Shown: positions 6,117 to 12,509, counted from the stretch's first letter. The stretch: 12,509 bases of DNA from SCGC-AG-212-J23 sp035762345 (GCA_035762345.1 DASTPE010000104.1:1-12509), one strand, 5' to 3'. Numbers and translations are program-made. Notes: a model not told the origin generated them from the letters alone.

Positions 6117-8081
6117 ATGCACTTCCCGGCGCCGGCGACCAGCATCCCCCTAGAGCAGGCCATCCGCCTGCGGCGCTACTCCCTCGCCGCGTTCAGCTAT
6201 GCGCTGACCCTGCCGCTGCTCGCCGCGGCGTACTGGTTCGAGTTCATCGACGGCGGCGCGGCGGCTGTGATCGCCACCGCGGCGATCGCGCTCAATGCGG
6301 CATTCTTCACCGCCTTCTGCACCGGGTTCAACCTGCGCTTCGCCGACCCGAGCTTGACCAAGCCGCAGGTGTACGCCGGCATTACCCTGCTCATGGTGGC
6401 GCTCTACTATGCCGACGTCGGCCGAGGCATCTCGCTCGGGTTGTGCTACCTCGTGTTCCTGTTCGGCATCTTCCGCATGACGATGCGCGAGCTTATCGTG
6501 CTTTCGCTGTACACGCTCGCGGGCTACGCGCTGGTGATCAACCTGGTGATGCGGCTGCGGCCGCAAGGCTTGGAAAGCGTGACGCAGGAGTGGTTCAACT
6601 GGCTGCTGCTTGCGGTCTCGCTGCCCTGGTTCGGCTACATCGGCGGGCGCATCTGCCGCTTGCGCGACCGGCTGCGCGCGCGCAACGACGAGCTGCAGCA
6701 GGCGATTGGCCAGATCCACGCCATGGCGACGCGCGACGAGGTGACCGGCCTCTACACCCGGGCATTTTTTACTGAAAGCCTGGAGCACGCGCTGGCGCAG
6801 GCCGAGCGCAATCAGCGCAGCATCGCCCTTCTCTTCATCGACGTCGACCGCTTCAAGCTCATCAACGACACCATGGGGCACCCGGCCGGCGACCGGGCGC
6901 TGCGCGAGATCGGCAGCCGCATCGGCGCTTGCCTGCGCGAGAGCGACATCGTGGGGCGCCTGGGCGGCGATGAGTTCGTGGCGCTCATCGAGAACGTGCA
7001 GTCGGCGGCCGGCCCGCAGGAGGTGGCGCAGAAGATCCTCGCTTCGGTCGCGCGCCCGCTCGAGCTCGACGCGCGCGAGCTCTCCCTCTCTGTGAGCATC
7101 GGCCTCGCCCTCGCGCCAGCCGACGCGCGCGACGTGCCGACCCTCATGCGCAACGCCGACATCGCGCTCTACCGCGCCAAGGAGGAAGGGCGCAACCGCT
7201 TCAGCTTCTACACGCGCCAGATGAGCTTGCATAACGAGGAGCGCTTCACGCTCGAGAGCGAGCTCGGCCGCGCGGTTGAGCGCGGCGAGCTGCGCCTGCT
7301 CTACCAGCCGAAGGTGAGCGTCGCCAAGGGCGCGATCACCGGAGTCGAGGCGCTGCTGCGCTGGCAGCACCCGCGCCACGGGCTCCTCGCCCCGAACCGC
7401 TTCATCGATATCGCTGAGGAGACCGGCGCCATTGTGTGCATCGGGCGCTGGGTGCTCGGTGAGGCCTGCCGCCAAGCCGCAGCCTGGAGCACGCGCTACG
7501 GCGCCTGCGGCATCGCCGTCAACCTTTCCGCGCGGCAGTTCGCCGACGGGCAGCTCCTCGAGCACGTGGACGAGGCGCTGCGCGAATCCGGGCTCGATCC
7601 GGCGCTGCTCGAGCTCGAGGTGACCGAGAGCATGGTGATGCAGGAGCCGGCCGCGGCTGCCGAGCTGATGGCGATGCTACGCCGCCGCGGCGTGCGCCTC
7701 GCGATGGACGATTTCGGCACGGGCTATTCCTCACTCGGCTACCTCAAGCGCTTCCCGCTGAACACCGTCAAGCTCGACCGCAGCTTCGTGCGGGACCTGC
7801 CGCACCACGAGGACGACGTGGCAATCGCGCGGGCGGTGCTCGCCATGGCGCGCAGCCTGCGCATGGAAGTCACCGCCGAGGGCGTCGAGCGCGCCAGCCA
7901 GCTGGAGTTCCTGCGCGCCGAAGGCTGCCGTGAGTACCAAGGCTACTACTATAGCCCGCCGCTGGCGCGGTCCGAGCTCACCGAAATGTTCGAGACACGC
8001 GCGAGGGTACAATCGTCGTCACGATGCGACGCGTCACTCTTAGTCAATTCCTCGTTTCCCGTCAGCGCGACAGGAACCTGA
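6117..8081 (+). CDS. Membrane-bound GGDEF–EAL cyclic-di-GMP enzyme
   Basis: A 654-residue protein. Residues about 20–180 hold five or six hydrophobic helices with short loops, an integral-membrane sensor region I cannot match to a named domain. A short helical linker (181–205) leads to the GGDEF domain (about 206–365). Its active-site loop GGDEF at 283–287 is intact, and R274-E-S-D277, five residues before it, is an allosteric I-site (RxxD), so product inhibition is expected. The EAL domain (about 380–628) has E411-A-L, the QP at 397–398, ESM after EVT, DDFGTGYSSLGYL from 531, KLDRSF and TAEGVE at 586–591; the phosphodiesterase residues seen all look present. The protein could both make and break c-di-GMP. 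The last 25 or so residues, past the EAL domain, are low-complexity and are encoded over the fbp promoter and start; the 3' end overlaps fbp by 58 bases. Confidence 0.93.
   Translation: MHFPAPATSIPLEQAIRLRRYSLAAFSYALTLPLLAAAYWFEFIDGGAAAVIATAAIALNAAFFTAFCTGFNLRFADPSLTKPQVYAGITLLMVALYYADVGRGISLGLCYLVFLFGIFRMTMRELIVLSLYTLAGYALVINLVMRLRPQGLESVTQEWFNWLLLAVSLPWFGYIGGRICRLRDRLRARNDELQQAIGQIHAMATRDEVTGLYTRAFFTESLEHALAQAERNQRSIALLFIDVDRFKLINDTMGHPAGDRALREIGSRIGACLRESDIVGRLGGDEFVALIENVQSAAGPQEVAQKILASVARPLELDARELSLSVSIGLALAPADARDVPTLMRNADIALYRAKEEGRNRFSFYTRQMSLHNEERFTLESELGRAVERGELRLLYQPKVSVAKGAITGVEALLRWQHPRHGLLAPNRFIDIAEETGAIVCIGRWVLGEACRQAAAWSTRYGACGIAVNLSARQFADGQLLEHVDEALRESGLDPALLELEVTESMVMQEPAAAAELMAMLRRRGVRLAMDDFGTGYSSLGYLKRFPLNTVKLDRSFVRDLPHHEDDVAIARAVLAMARSLRMEVTAEGVERASQLEFLRAEGCREYQGYYYSPPLARSELTEMFETRARVQSSSRCDASLLVNSSFPVSATGT
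8008..8013 (+). promoter_or_regulatory. Probable -10 box of fbp, inside the upstream gene
   Basis: TACAAT (five of six to consensus) ends ten bases before the fbp ATG at 8024 and lies within the last codons of the GGDEF–EAL gene. GAGGG at 8003–8007 is 16 bases from the ATG, too far for a normal Shine-Dalgarno. A recognisable -35 is not obvious. This gives fbp a private, nearly leaderless promoter. Confidence 0.4.
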
Positions 8082-9031
8082 TCAACGCCGACCTGCGGCT
8101 GCTGATCGAGACGATTGCGCGCGCCTGTAAGGCGATCAGCACGCGGGTCAACAAGGGCGCGCTCGCTGATGGATTGGGTCTTACCGGTACGAAAAATGTT
8201 CAGGGCGAAGCCCAGAAGACGCTCGACGTGCTGTCGAACGAGATCCTGCTCGAGGCGAACGAATGGGGTGGCAACCTAGCGGCGCTCGCCTCCGAGGAGA
8301 TGGAAGAGCCGCGCCCGATCCCGACGCACTACCCGCGCGGGGAATACCTGCTGCTCTTCGACCCGCTCGACGGCTCGTCCAATATCGATGTGAACATCTC
8401 GGTGGGCACGATCTTCTCGGTGCTGCGCTGCCCGAAGAATGCCGACGGCAGTTTTTGCGACGCGAACGAGCAGGCGTTCCTGCAGCCGGGCCGCAAGCAG
8501 GTGGCCGCAGGGTTCGCCGTATACGGGCCGACCACGGTCTTCGTGCTCACGGTCGGGGACGGGGCCTACGGCTTCACGCTCGACCGCGAGACCTACACCT
8601 TCGTCCAGACGCATCCCGAGATCCGCATCCCCGAGGACACGCAGGAATTCGCCATCAACAGCTCGAACGCGAGGCGCTGGGAGCCGCCGGTCAAGCGCTA
8701 CATCGACGAGTGCCTCGCTGGCAAGGACGGCCCGCGCGGCAAGGATTTCAACATGCGCTGGGTCGCCTCGATGGTGGCCGACGTGTTCCGCGTGCTCTCG
8801 CGCGGCGGGATTTTCATGTACCCGCGCGACTCGAAGAACAAGGAAGGCCGGCTGCGCCTCATGTACGAGGCGAACCCGATGTCGTTCATCATCGAGCAGG
8901 CGGGCGGCGCCGCCACCGACGGCCACATCCCGATCCTGGATGTCCAGCCGAAGGGACTGCACCAGCGCTGTGCGGTCATCCTCGGCTCGAAAAACGAAGT
9001 CGACCGGGTGACCGCCTATTACCAGAAGTAG
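8024..9031 (+). CDS. fbp: Class I fructose-1,6-bisphosphatase
   Basis: 335 residues, the usual length of bacterial class I FBPase. It hydrolyses fructose 1,6-bisphosphate to fructose 6-phosphate and phosphate in gluconeogenesis, or in the Calvin cycle if the host is autotrophic. Visible family features: LTGTKNVQGEAQKTLDV (53–69), the metal-binding acidic pair in ASEEMEEP (E91, E92), the LLFDPLDGSSNIDVN motif with D113 and D116, AVYGPTTVFVLT (166–176), and the FBPase signature GRLRLMYEANPMSF at 275–288. The start MRRVTLSQFL matches the normal family beginning and lies within the GGDEF–EAL gene. It ends at TAG immediately before a strong intrinsic terminator. Nothing appears missing from the active site. 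No other Calvin-cycle gene is visible in the window. Confidence 0.96.
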   Translation: MRRVTLSQFLVSRQRDRNLINADLRLLIETIARACKAISTRVNKGALADGLGLTGTKNVQGEAQKTLDVLSNEILLEANEWGGNLAALASEEMEEPRPIPTHYPRGEYLLLFDPLDGSSNIDVNISVGTIFSVLRCPKNADGSFCDANEQAFLQPGRKQVAAGFAVYGPTTVFVLTVGDGAYGFTLDRETYTFVQTHPEIRIPEDTQEFAINSSNARRWEPPVKRYIDECLAGKDGPRGKDFNMRWVASMVADVFRVLSRGGIFMYPRDSKNKEGRLRLMYEANPMSFIIEQAGGAATDGHIPILDVQPKGLHQRCAVILGSKNEVDRVTAYYQK

Positions 9032-9033
9032 GA

Positions 9034-9062
9034 AGGGGCCCCGCGCAGGGGCCCCTCCTTTT
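9034..9062 (+). terminator. Intrinsic terminator after fbp
   Basis: A perfect nine-pair stem, AGGGGCCCC (9034–9042) with GGGGCCCCT (9048–9056), and loop GCGCA, starts three bases after the fbp stop and is followed by CCTTTTCC. The 8-mer GGGGCCCC is itself self-complementary, so each arm could also pair with its own copy on another molecule. The T-run is short. In the leftward direction there is no T-run, so it is probably not the terminator of the convergent SWIB gene. Confidence 0.85.
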
Positions 9063-9081
9063 CCTTCCTCCTCGGGAAACC

Positions 9082-9369
9082 TTATTTCAGGTGGCGGCTG
9101 ACCAGCTTGGTCATCTCGAACATCGACACCTGGCTCTTGCCGCCGAACACGGCCTTGAGCTTGTCGTCGGCGTTGATCATGCGCCGGTTCTTCTTGTCCT
9201 GAAGGCCATTGCGCTTGATGTAGCCCCAGATCTTCTTGGTCACCTCGGTGCGCGGCATCGCGCTCGAGCCGACCACGGACGCGAGCGGGCCGCTCGGCGT
9301 CATCGCTTTCATGAAGGCGGCATTCGGCTTGCGCTTCTTTCCCGCCTTCTTTGCTTTCTTCTTCGCCAT
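9082..9369 (-). CDS. SWIB/MDM2 domain protein
   Basis: A 95-residue basic protein. Residues 2–15 are a Lys/Arg-rich tail (AKKKAKKAGKKRKP). Residues about 17–95 form one SWIB domain: FMKAMTPSGPLASVVG, then MPRTEVTKKIWGYIKRNGLQDKKNRR, then INADDKLKAVFGG and MFEMTKLVSRHL. The SWIB fold is best known in eukaryotic SWI/SNF subunits, but single-domain bacterial forms occur in Chlamydiae and many betaproteobacteria, where the basic tail suggests nucleoid or DNA association; its exact role is not established. The ATG at 9369 has an AGAGGAGA Shine-Dalgarno (complement of 9377–9384) at proper spacing. It is convergent with fbp and divergent from pdxH, so it is its own transcription unit. Confidence 0.92.
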   Translation of the reverse strand: MAKKKAKKAGKKRKPNAAFMKAMTPSGPLASVVGSSAMPRTEVTKKIWGYIKRNGLQDKKNRRMINADDKLKAVFGGKSQVSMFEMTKLVSRHLK

Positions 9370-9376
9370 CTCTATT

Positions 9377-9384
9377 TCTCCTCT
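9377..9384 (-). promoter_or_regulatory. Shine-Dalgarno of the SWIB gene
   Basis: Read on the minus strand as AGAGGAGA, with GGAG eight bases before the ATG at 9369. It is canonical, unlike the upstream regions of the plus-strand genes around it. Confidence 0.8.
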
Positions 9385-9462
9385 GAACGATCTATTTGGA
9401 ATGCTGATGAGGTGCTGGATTTCGCTCCGGGTTCCCCCGCCACAAGGCGCAGCGGTGACGTG

Positions 9463-9491
9463 AAGATGCCGAAGAAGCTATCGCATGTCAA
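9463..9491 (-). promoter_or_regulatory. Candidate sigma-70 promoter of the SWIB gene
   Basis: On the minus strand, a perfect -35 TTGACA (complement of 9486–9491) is followed after 17 bases by CATCTT (complement of 9463–9468), a weak -10 (three of six). The start point would be near 9456, giving an untranslated leader of about 85 bases with a strong Shine-Dalgarno at its end. The perfect -35 and ideal spacing argue for it; the -10 argues against. Confidence 0.4.
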
Positions 9492-9555
9492 CGCTTTTCA
9501 GAGGGAGATTGCGACTCCTCGCCCTCGATCGTCGGGTTTAGGCCACGCGGCGCCG

Positions 9556-9561
9556 TAGAAT
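9556..9561 (+). promoter_or_regulatory. Probable -10 box of pdxH
   Basis: TAGAAT (five of six to consensus) ends seven bases before the pdxH ATG at 9569, with only CGCGCGC between and no Shine-Dalgarno. The predicted start of transcription coincides with the ATG. A -35 is not obvious; TTTAGG near 9537 is a weak candidate. Nothing else coding is seen in the 199-base gap between the SWIB gene and pdxH. Confidence 0.45.
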
Positions 9562-9568
9562 CGCGCGC

Positions 9569-10201
9569 ATGAAGATCGCCGACCTGCGCCAGGAATACAT
9601 GCGCTCGGGACTCACCGAAGCGCAGGCCGATCCCGATGCGATTCGCCAGTTCGAGCGCTGGTTCGACGAGGCCCTGCGCGCCGGGTTGCCGCTGCCGAAC
9701 GCGATGACCCTAGCGACGGTGACTTCGCAGGGCGCACCATCGGCGCGCATCGTGCTTCTCAAGGGCGTCGAGCGCGGGCAATTCCTCTTTTACACCAATT
9801 ACCTCAGCCGCAAGGGGCGCGAGCTCGAGCACCGCGCGGCCGCGTGCCTCGTCTTCCTCTGGTCGGAGCTCGAGCGGCAGGTGCGAATCGACGGCACGGT
9901 GCAGAAGCTGGGCGCAGCGGAGTCGGACGCCTACTATGCGACGCGCCCCCTCGGTGCGCGGCTCTCGGCCTGGGCGTCAGCGCAGAGTCAGCTTGTTCGT
10001 TCTCGCCAGGTGCTGGAATCCGCTATGGAGGCTGCCCGGCAGCGCCACGGCGAGCAGCCGCTACGGCCGCCGCACTGGGGCGGCTACAGTGTCGAGCCGC
10101 GCGAGATCGAGTTCTGGCAGGGCCGCAGCGATCGCCTGCACGACCGGCTGCTCTACCGGCGCGACGGCGTGGCCTGGAAGATTGAGCACCTCTCTCCCTG
10201 A
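9569..10201 (+). CDS. pdxH: Pyridoxine/pyridoxamine 5'-phosphate oxidase
   Basis: 210 residues, the usual length of FMN-dependent PNP/PMP oxidase, which makes pyridoxal 5'-phosphate in vitamin B6 biosynthesis and salvage. FMN and substrate motifs are all present: RIVLLK at 60–65, FYTNYLSRKG at 74–83, FLWSELERQVR at 96–106, TRPLGARLSAWASAQS at 125–140, PPHWGGY at 167–173, FWQGRSDRLHDR at 182–193 and the C-terminal WKIEHLSP. The start at 9569 gives MKIADLRQEYMRSGL, the normal N-terminus. It leads the pdxH–kinase–enolase-like operon; the kinase start lies inside its last codons if the TTG start proposed for that gene is right. No residue appears altered. Confidence 0.96.
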   Translation: MKIADLRQEYMRSGLTEAQADPDAIRQFERWFDEALRAGLPLPNAMTLATVTSQGAPSARIVLLKGVERGQFLFYTNYLSRKGRELEHRAAACLVFLWSELERQVRIDGTVQKLGAAESDAYYATRPLGARLSAWASAQSQLVRSRQVLESAMEAARQRHGEQPLRPPHWGGYSVEPREIEFWQGRSDRLHDRLLYRRDGVAWKIEHLSP

Positions 10202-11150
10202 GCCGGTCCAGCGCCTGCTGCGCAGCGCCGGCTTGATTTCGACAGACGAAATACCGTCATTTGCGCCGCTCACTGGAGGCGTGTCATCCGAGATCTGGAG
10301 GGTGGGCGGCGTCTGCGTGAAGCGCGCGCTGCCTCGGCTGCGCGTGGCCCAGGTATGGGAAGCGCCCATCGAGCGCAACCGGTACGAGCGGTTGTGGCTC
10401 GAAGCCGCCGGCGCCGCCGCGCCCGGCGCCGCGCCGCGCGTGCTTGCTTTCGACGACAAGGCCGGGCTCTTCGCGATGGAATATGTTCCCTCTCCGGTAT
10501 GGAAAGAGCGGCTTCGCCAGGGAGAAGCCGTGCCCGCGTTCGCCGCCCAGGTCGGCGCCAGCCTCGCCGCCATCCATAAAGCGACCGCGGGGCGTGCGGA
10601 TCTCGCCAAGCGGTTCGCCACCGACGCGATCTTCCACGCCATCCGTCTCGAGCCGTATCTGCTCTTTACGGCGACCCGGCATCCTGAGCTGCGCGCACAA
10701 CTGCAGCACCTCGTTAATCGAACGGCGCAATCGAAGCTCTGCCTCGTCCACGGCGACGTGAGCCCCAAGAACATCCTGGTCGGCCCGCGCGGGCCGGTGT
10801 TCCTCGACGCCGAGTGTGCGTGGTACGGCGATCCCGCGTTCGACCTCGCCTTCTGCCTGAACCACCTGCTGCTCAAGTGTCTCTGGGTACCGCGGGCGAA
10901 GCCCGCGTTCCTCGAGTGCTTCGAGGCGCTCGCTTCTTCCTACCTGAGTGGAGTTGCGCTCGAAGGCGTCGAGGAGCGGGCTGCCTCGCTGCTCCCCGCC
11001 CTGCTCCTCGCTCGGGTGGATGGGAAGTCGCCGGTGGAATACCTCGCGGAGGAGGACAAAAGGCGTGTGAGGAGCCTCGCGCGCGAGCTCCTCCCCACAG
11101 CCTCCAACCTGACGGAAGTTCGCGAAGCGTGGCAAAGATCCTCGATATAA
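10182..11150 (+). CDS. APH-fold small-molecule phosphotransferase
   Basis: About 322 residues, with the aminoglycoside phosphotransferase (APH/choline kinase-like) fold. Visible are a nucleotide-loop region LTGGVSSEIWR (30–40), the lysine in VCVKRAL (K47), the catalytic loop VHGDVSPKNILV (189–200; D192, N197) and the metal-binding segment FLDAECAWYGDPAFDLAFCLNH (D209; second aspartate D218) in place of DFG. The tail reads LLPALLLARVDGKSPVEYL. The substrate is unknown; the fold phosphorylates hydroxyl groups of many small molecules, so antibiotic resistance should not be assumed. No ATG exists before the conserved region. I chose TTG at 10182, giving LPEPVQRLLRSAGL, overlapping pdxH by 20 bases; TTG at 10233 is the alternative. 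The 3' end overlaps the enolase-like gene by 22 bases, so the two are probably co-translated and may act in sequence. Confidence 0.85.
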   Translation: MSTSLPEPVQRLLRSAGLISTDEIPSFAPLTGGVSSEIWRVGGVCVKRALPRLRVAQVWEAPIERNRYERLWLEAAGAAAPGAAPRVLAFDDKAGLFAMEYVPSPVWKERLRQGEAVPAFAAQVGASLAAIHKATAGRADLAKRFATDAIFHAIRLEPYLLFTATRHPELRAQLQHLVNRTAQSKLCLVHGDVSPKNILVGPRGPVFLDAECAWYGDPAFDLAFCLNHLLLKCLWVPRAKPAFLECFEALASSYLSGVALEGVEERAASLLPALLLARVDGKSPVEYLAEEDKRRVRSLARELLPTASNLTEVREAWQRSSI

Positions 11151-12373
11151 AAGCCCGCCAGGTCTGGGACTCGCGCGGCCGTCCTACCGTCGAGGCAGAA
11201 GTCATTGTTGGGCGCGGCACTACGCCGCTCGCTTCGGGACGCGCGATCGCGCCGGCTGGCGCGTCAACCGGCTCTGGCGAGGCGAAAACGGTGGAAGCAC
11301 GCGAGGCGGTGCGCAACATCCAGTCGCGCATCCGCGACGGCCTGCGCGCGCTCAGCGTCTCGGACCAGGAAAAACTCGACCGGCGCCTGATCGATCTCGA
11401 CGGCACGAGCGACAGGAGCCGACTCGGGGCGAACGCCATGGTGGCGGTGTCGCTTGCGTGCGCGCATGCCGACGCCGCGGTTCAGAAAATTCCCTTGTGG
11501 AAAAAGCTCGCGGGCGAGAAGCGCGTGGCCCTCCCGGTGCCGCAGATCCAGATCTTCGGCGGCGGCGCGCACGCGCGCGGACGATGCGACATCCAGGATT
11601 ACATGGTCGTCTGCATCGGCGCGGGCAGCTTTGCCGAGGCGCTGGAGTGGACCGCGCAGGTCTATGCCGCAGCGGGAAAGCGCCTTGCGAAGCGCGGCGC
11701 GCTGCAGGGCGTCGCCGACGAGGGTGGCTACTGGCCGGCGTTCAAGACCAACGAGGAAGGGCTCGCCGAGCTCGTCGGCGCGATTTCGGACGCCGGTCTC
11801 GAACCCGGCGCCGATGTCGCGATCGCCCTCGATATCGCAGCGACCCAGCTCTCCCGGGGGGGCAGCTATTACCTTGCGCTGGAAGACCGCACGCTTTCCG
11901 CAGAGCAGCTGCACGCGATGTGGATGCGTTGGATCGAACGCTACCCCATCGTCTCGATCGAGGACCCGTTCGCCGAGAACGATGCCGCAGCGATGCGTGC
12001 CTTTACTGATGCGGCGGGGATACAAGTCGTCGGCGACGACTTTTTCGTAACGGATGAAAAACGGGTTCGGTCCGCGAACGGCGCCTGCAATGCGGTGCTG
12101 CTCAAGCCCAACCAGGTCGGCACGCTGACCGAGACCCTCGCCTGCTGGAACGCGGCGCGCGAGGCCGGCTATCGCGCCATCGTCTCCGCGCGCTCGGGCG
12201 AGACCGAGGACGTCTCCATCGTGCACCTCGCGGTCGGCTGGGGCGTGCCCCAGCTCAAGGTGGGCAGCTTCTCGCGCTCCGAGCGAATGGCGAAATGGAA
12301 CGAGGCGCTGCGCATCGAGGAAGCGCTCGGCGCCAAGGCGCTCCCCTTCCCCGCGGGCAAGCTTTTCAAATAG
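11129..12373 (+). CDS. Enolase-superfamily protein, variant active site
   Basis: 414 residues, about 18 shorter than typical enolase (about 430), with the enolase N-terminal cap and C-terminal barrel. Seen: WDSRGRPTVEAEV (13–25), the mobile loop GASTGS (44–49), H148, E198 in VADEGGY, metal ligands D235 (ALDIAAT), E278 (SIEDPF) and D303 (VGDDFFV), and lysines K326 (LLKPNQVGTLTE) and K377 (LKVGSFSR). Two catalytic positions differ from classical enolase: the IQE motif reads IQD (D157), and SHRSGETED reads SARSGETED (A354). NGGEHA also reads GGGAHA. The metal-assisted proton abstraction machinery is retained, but the dehydration step or substrate is probably different from 2-phosphoglycerate. 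GTG at 11129 gives VAKILDIKARQVWDSRG, the normal start, with GGAAG ten bases upstream inside the kinase gene. Automatic naming as eno would be risky; a housekeeping copy is expected elsewhere. Confidence 0.85.
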   Translation: MAKILDIKARQVWDSRGRPTVEAEVIVGRGTTPLASGRAIAPAGASTGSGEAKTVEAREAVRNIQSRIRDGLRALSVSDQEKLDRRLIDLDGTSDRSRLGANAMVAVSLACAHADAAVQKIPLWKKLAGEKRVALPVPQIQIFGGGAHARGRCDIQDYMVVCIGAGSFAEALEWTAQVYAAAGKRLAKRGALQGVADEGGYWPAFKTNEEGLAELVGAISDAGLEPGADVAIALDIAATQLSRGGSYYLALEDRTLSAEQLHAMWMRWIERYPIVSIEDPFAENDAAAMRAFTDAAGIQVVGDDFFVTDEKRVRSANGACNAVLLKPNQVGTLTETLACWNAAREAGYRAIVSARSGETEDVSIVHLAVGWGVPQLKVGSFSRSERMAKWNEALRIEEALGAKALPFPAGKLFK

Positions 12374-12382
12374 AAAAACGGC

Positions 12383-12509
12383 GTGCCGCCCGTAGTTGGA
12401 ATTGCATCAGGCGACGCCGAGGCGCGCGATGCTCTGCGCGAGATCAGCGCGGAGATCAACGGCCTCGCGCGCATGATCGACGAGATGATCGACGTCGAAA
12501 AGCCGGGCG
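12383..12509 (+). CDS. Unknown small helical protein, N-terminal part (cut by window edge)
   Basis: An open frame from GTG at 12383, nine bases after the enolase-like stop, runs to the window end without a stop (42 codons). It reads MPPVVGIASGDAEARDALRE and then a charged amphipathic stretch, ISAEINGLARMIDEMIDVEKPG, that looks helical. Third codon positions become strongly G/C after the first ten codons, as in real genes here. There is no strong Shine-Dalgarno, and no terminator separates it from the enolase-like gene, so it may be the next operon member, coupled by reinitiation. I do not recognise the family. Confidence 0.45.
   Translation, partial: MPPVVGIASGDAEARDALREISAEINGLARMIDEMIDVEKPG

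Noticed and set aside
6150..7565. A 471-codon minus-strand open frame opposite the GGDEF–EAL gene
   Set aside because: Low-complexity Ala/Arg/Glu/His-rich translation, no start signal, and it lies wholly under a gene with many recognised motifs.
8263..9558. A 431-codon plus-strand frame across fbp and the SWIB gene
   Set aside because: It is an out-of-frame shadow of fbp that crosses the fbp terminator and the antisense of the SWIB gene; its translation is Arg/Pro-rich with no family resemblance.
10182..11150. The APH-fold gene as an aminoglycoside resistance gene
   Set aside because: The fold covers many metabolic kinases; operon context with pdxH and an enolase-like gene and no sign of mobility argue for a metabolic role.

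Overview
This is a 12.5 kb GC-rich chromosomal segment, most probably from a betaproteobacterium (Burkholderiales/Nitrosomonadales-like). The case rests on the gene families: a DUF1127–DUF2917 pair, a bacterial SWIB-domain protein, class I fructose-bisphosphatase, and pdxH followed by an APH-type kinase and an enolase paralog. Strong G/C third-position bias and the protein wording agree with this. The lineage is inferred from family resemblance, not from a search. I see no rRNA, tRNA, CRISPR, insertion sequence or phage gene, and no gap above 300 bases without a gene.

Left end (1–888, minus strand): a tight four-gene operon reads DUF1127 protein, DUF2917 protein, a shortened globin, then a protein cut by the window edge. 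The genes abut or overlap. The globin keeps its first helix and its proximal-histidine half but lacks the roughly 55–60 residues between them, in frame.

Signalling block (995–8081, plus strand): an OmpR-type response regulator, then a 1032-residue soluble hybrid histidine kinase (GAF, four PAS domains at an exact 123-residue period, HisKA, ATPase, receiver). Next come an MFS transporter with a forced TTG start and a membrane-bound GGDEF–EAL protein whose two active sites and I-site all look intact. The 3' end of the GGDEF–EAL gene overlaps the start of fbp by 58 bases, and the fbp promoter lies inside it.

Metabolic block: fbp (8024–9031) ends in a clear intrinsic terminator. A convergent SWIB gene (9082–9369, minus) follows. 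From 9569 a plus-strand operon runs pdxH, an APH-fold phosphotransferase, an enolase-like protein and the beginning of a further ORF. The last junctions overlap or nearly touch, which suggests co-translation. The enolase-like protein keeps the metal ligands and both active-site lysines, but has Asp for the catalytic Glu of the IQE motif and Ala for the His of the SHRSGE motif. It is therefore probably not a housekeeping enolase. The kinase–enolase pair is the best candidate here for an undescribed pathway.

A feature that cuts across the window: six plus-strand genes have a TANNNT-like -10 hexamer only 6–10 bases before the start codon and no usable Shine-Dalgarno sequence, which suggests leaderless or nearly leaderless mRNAs. 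Several minus-strand genes have textbook Shine-Dalgarno sequences.
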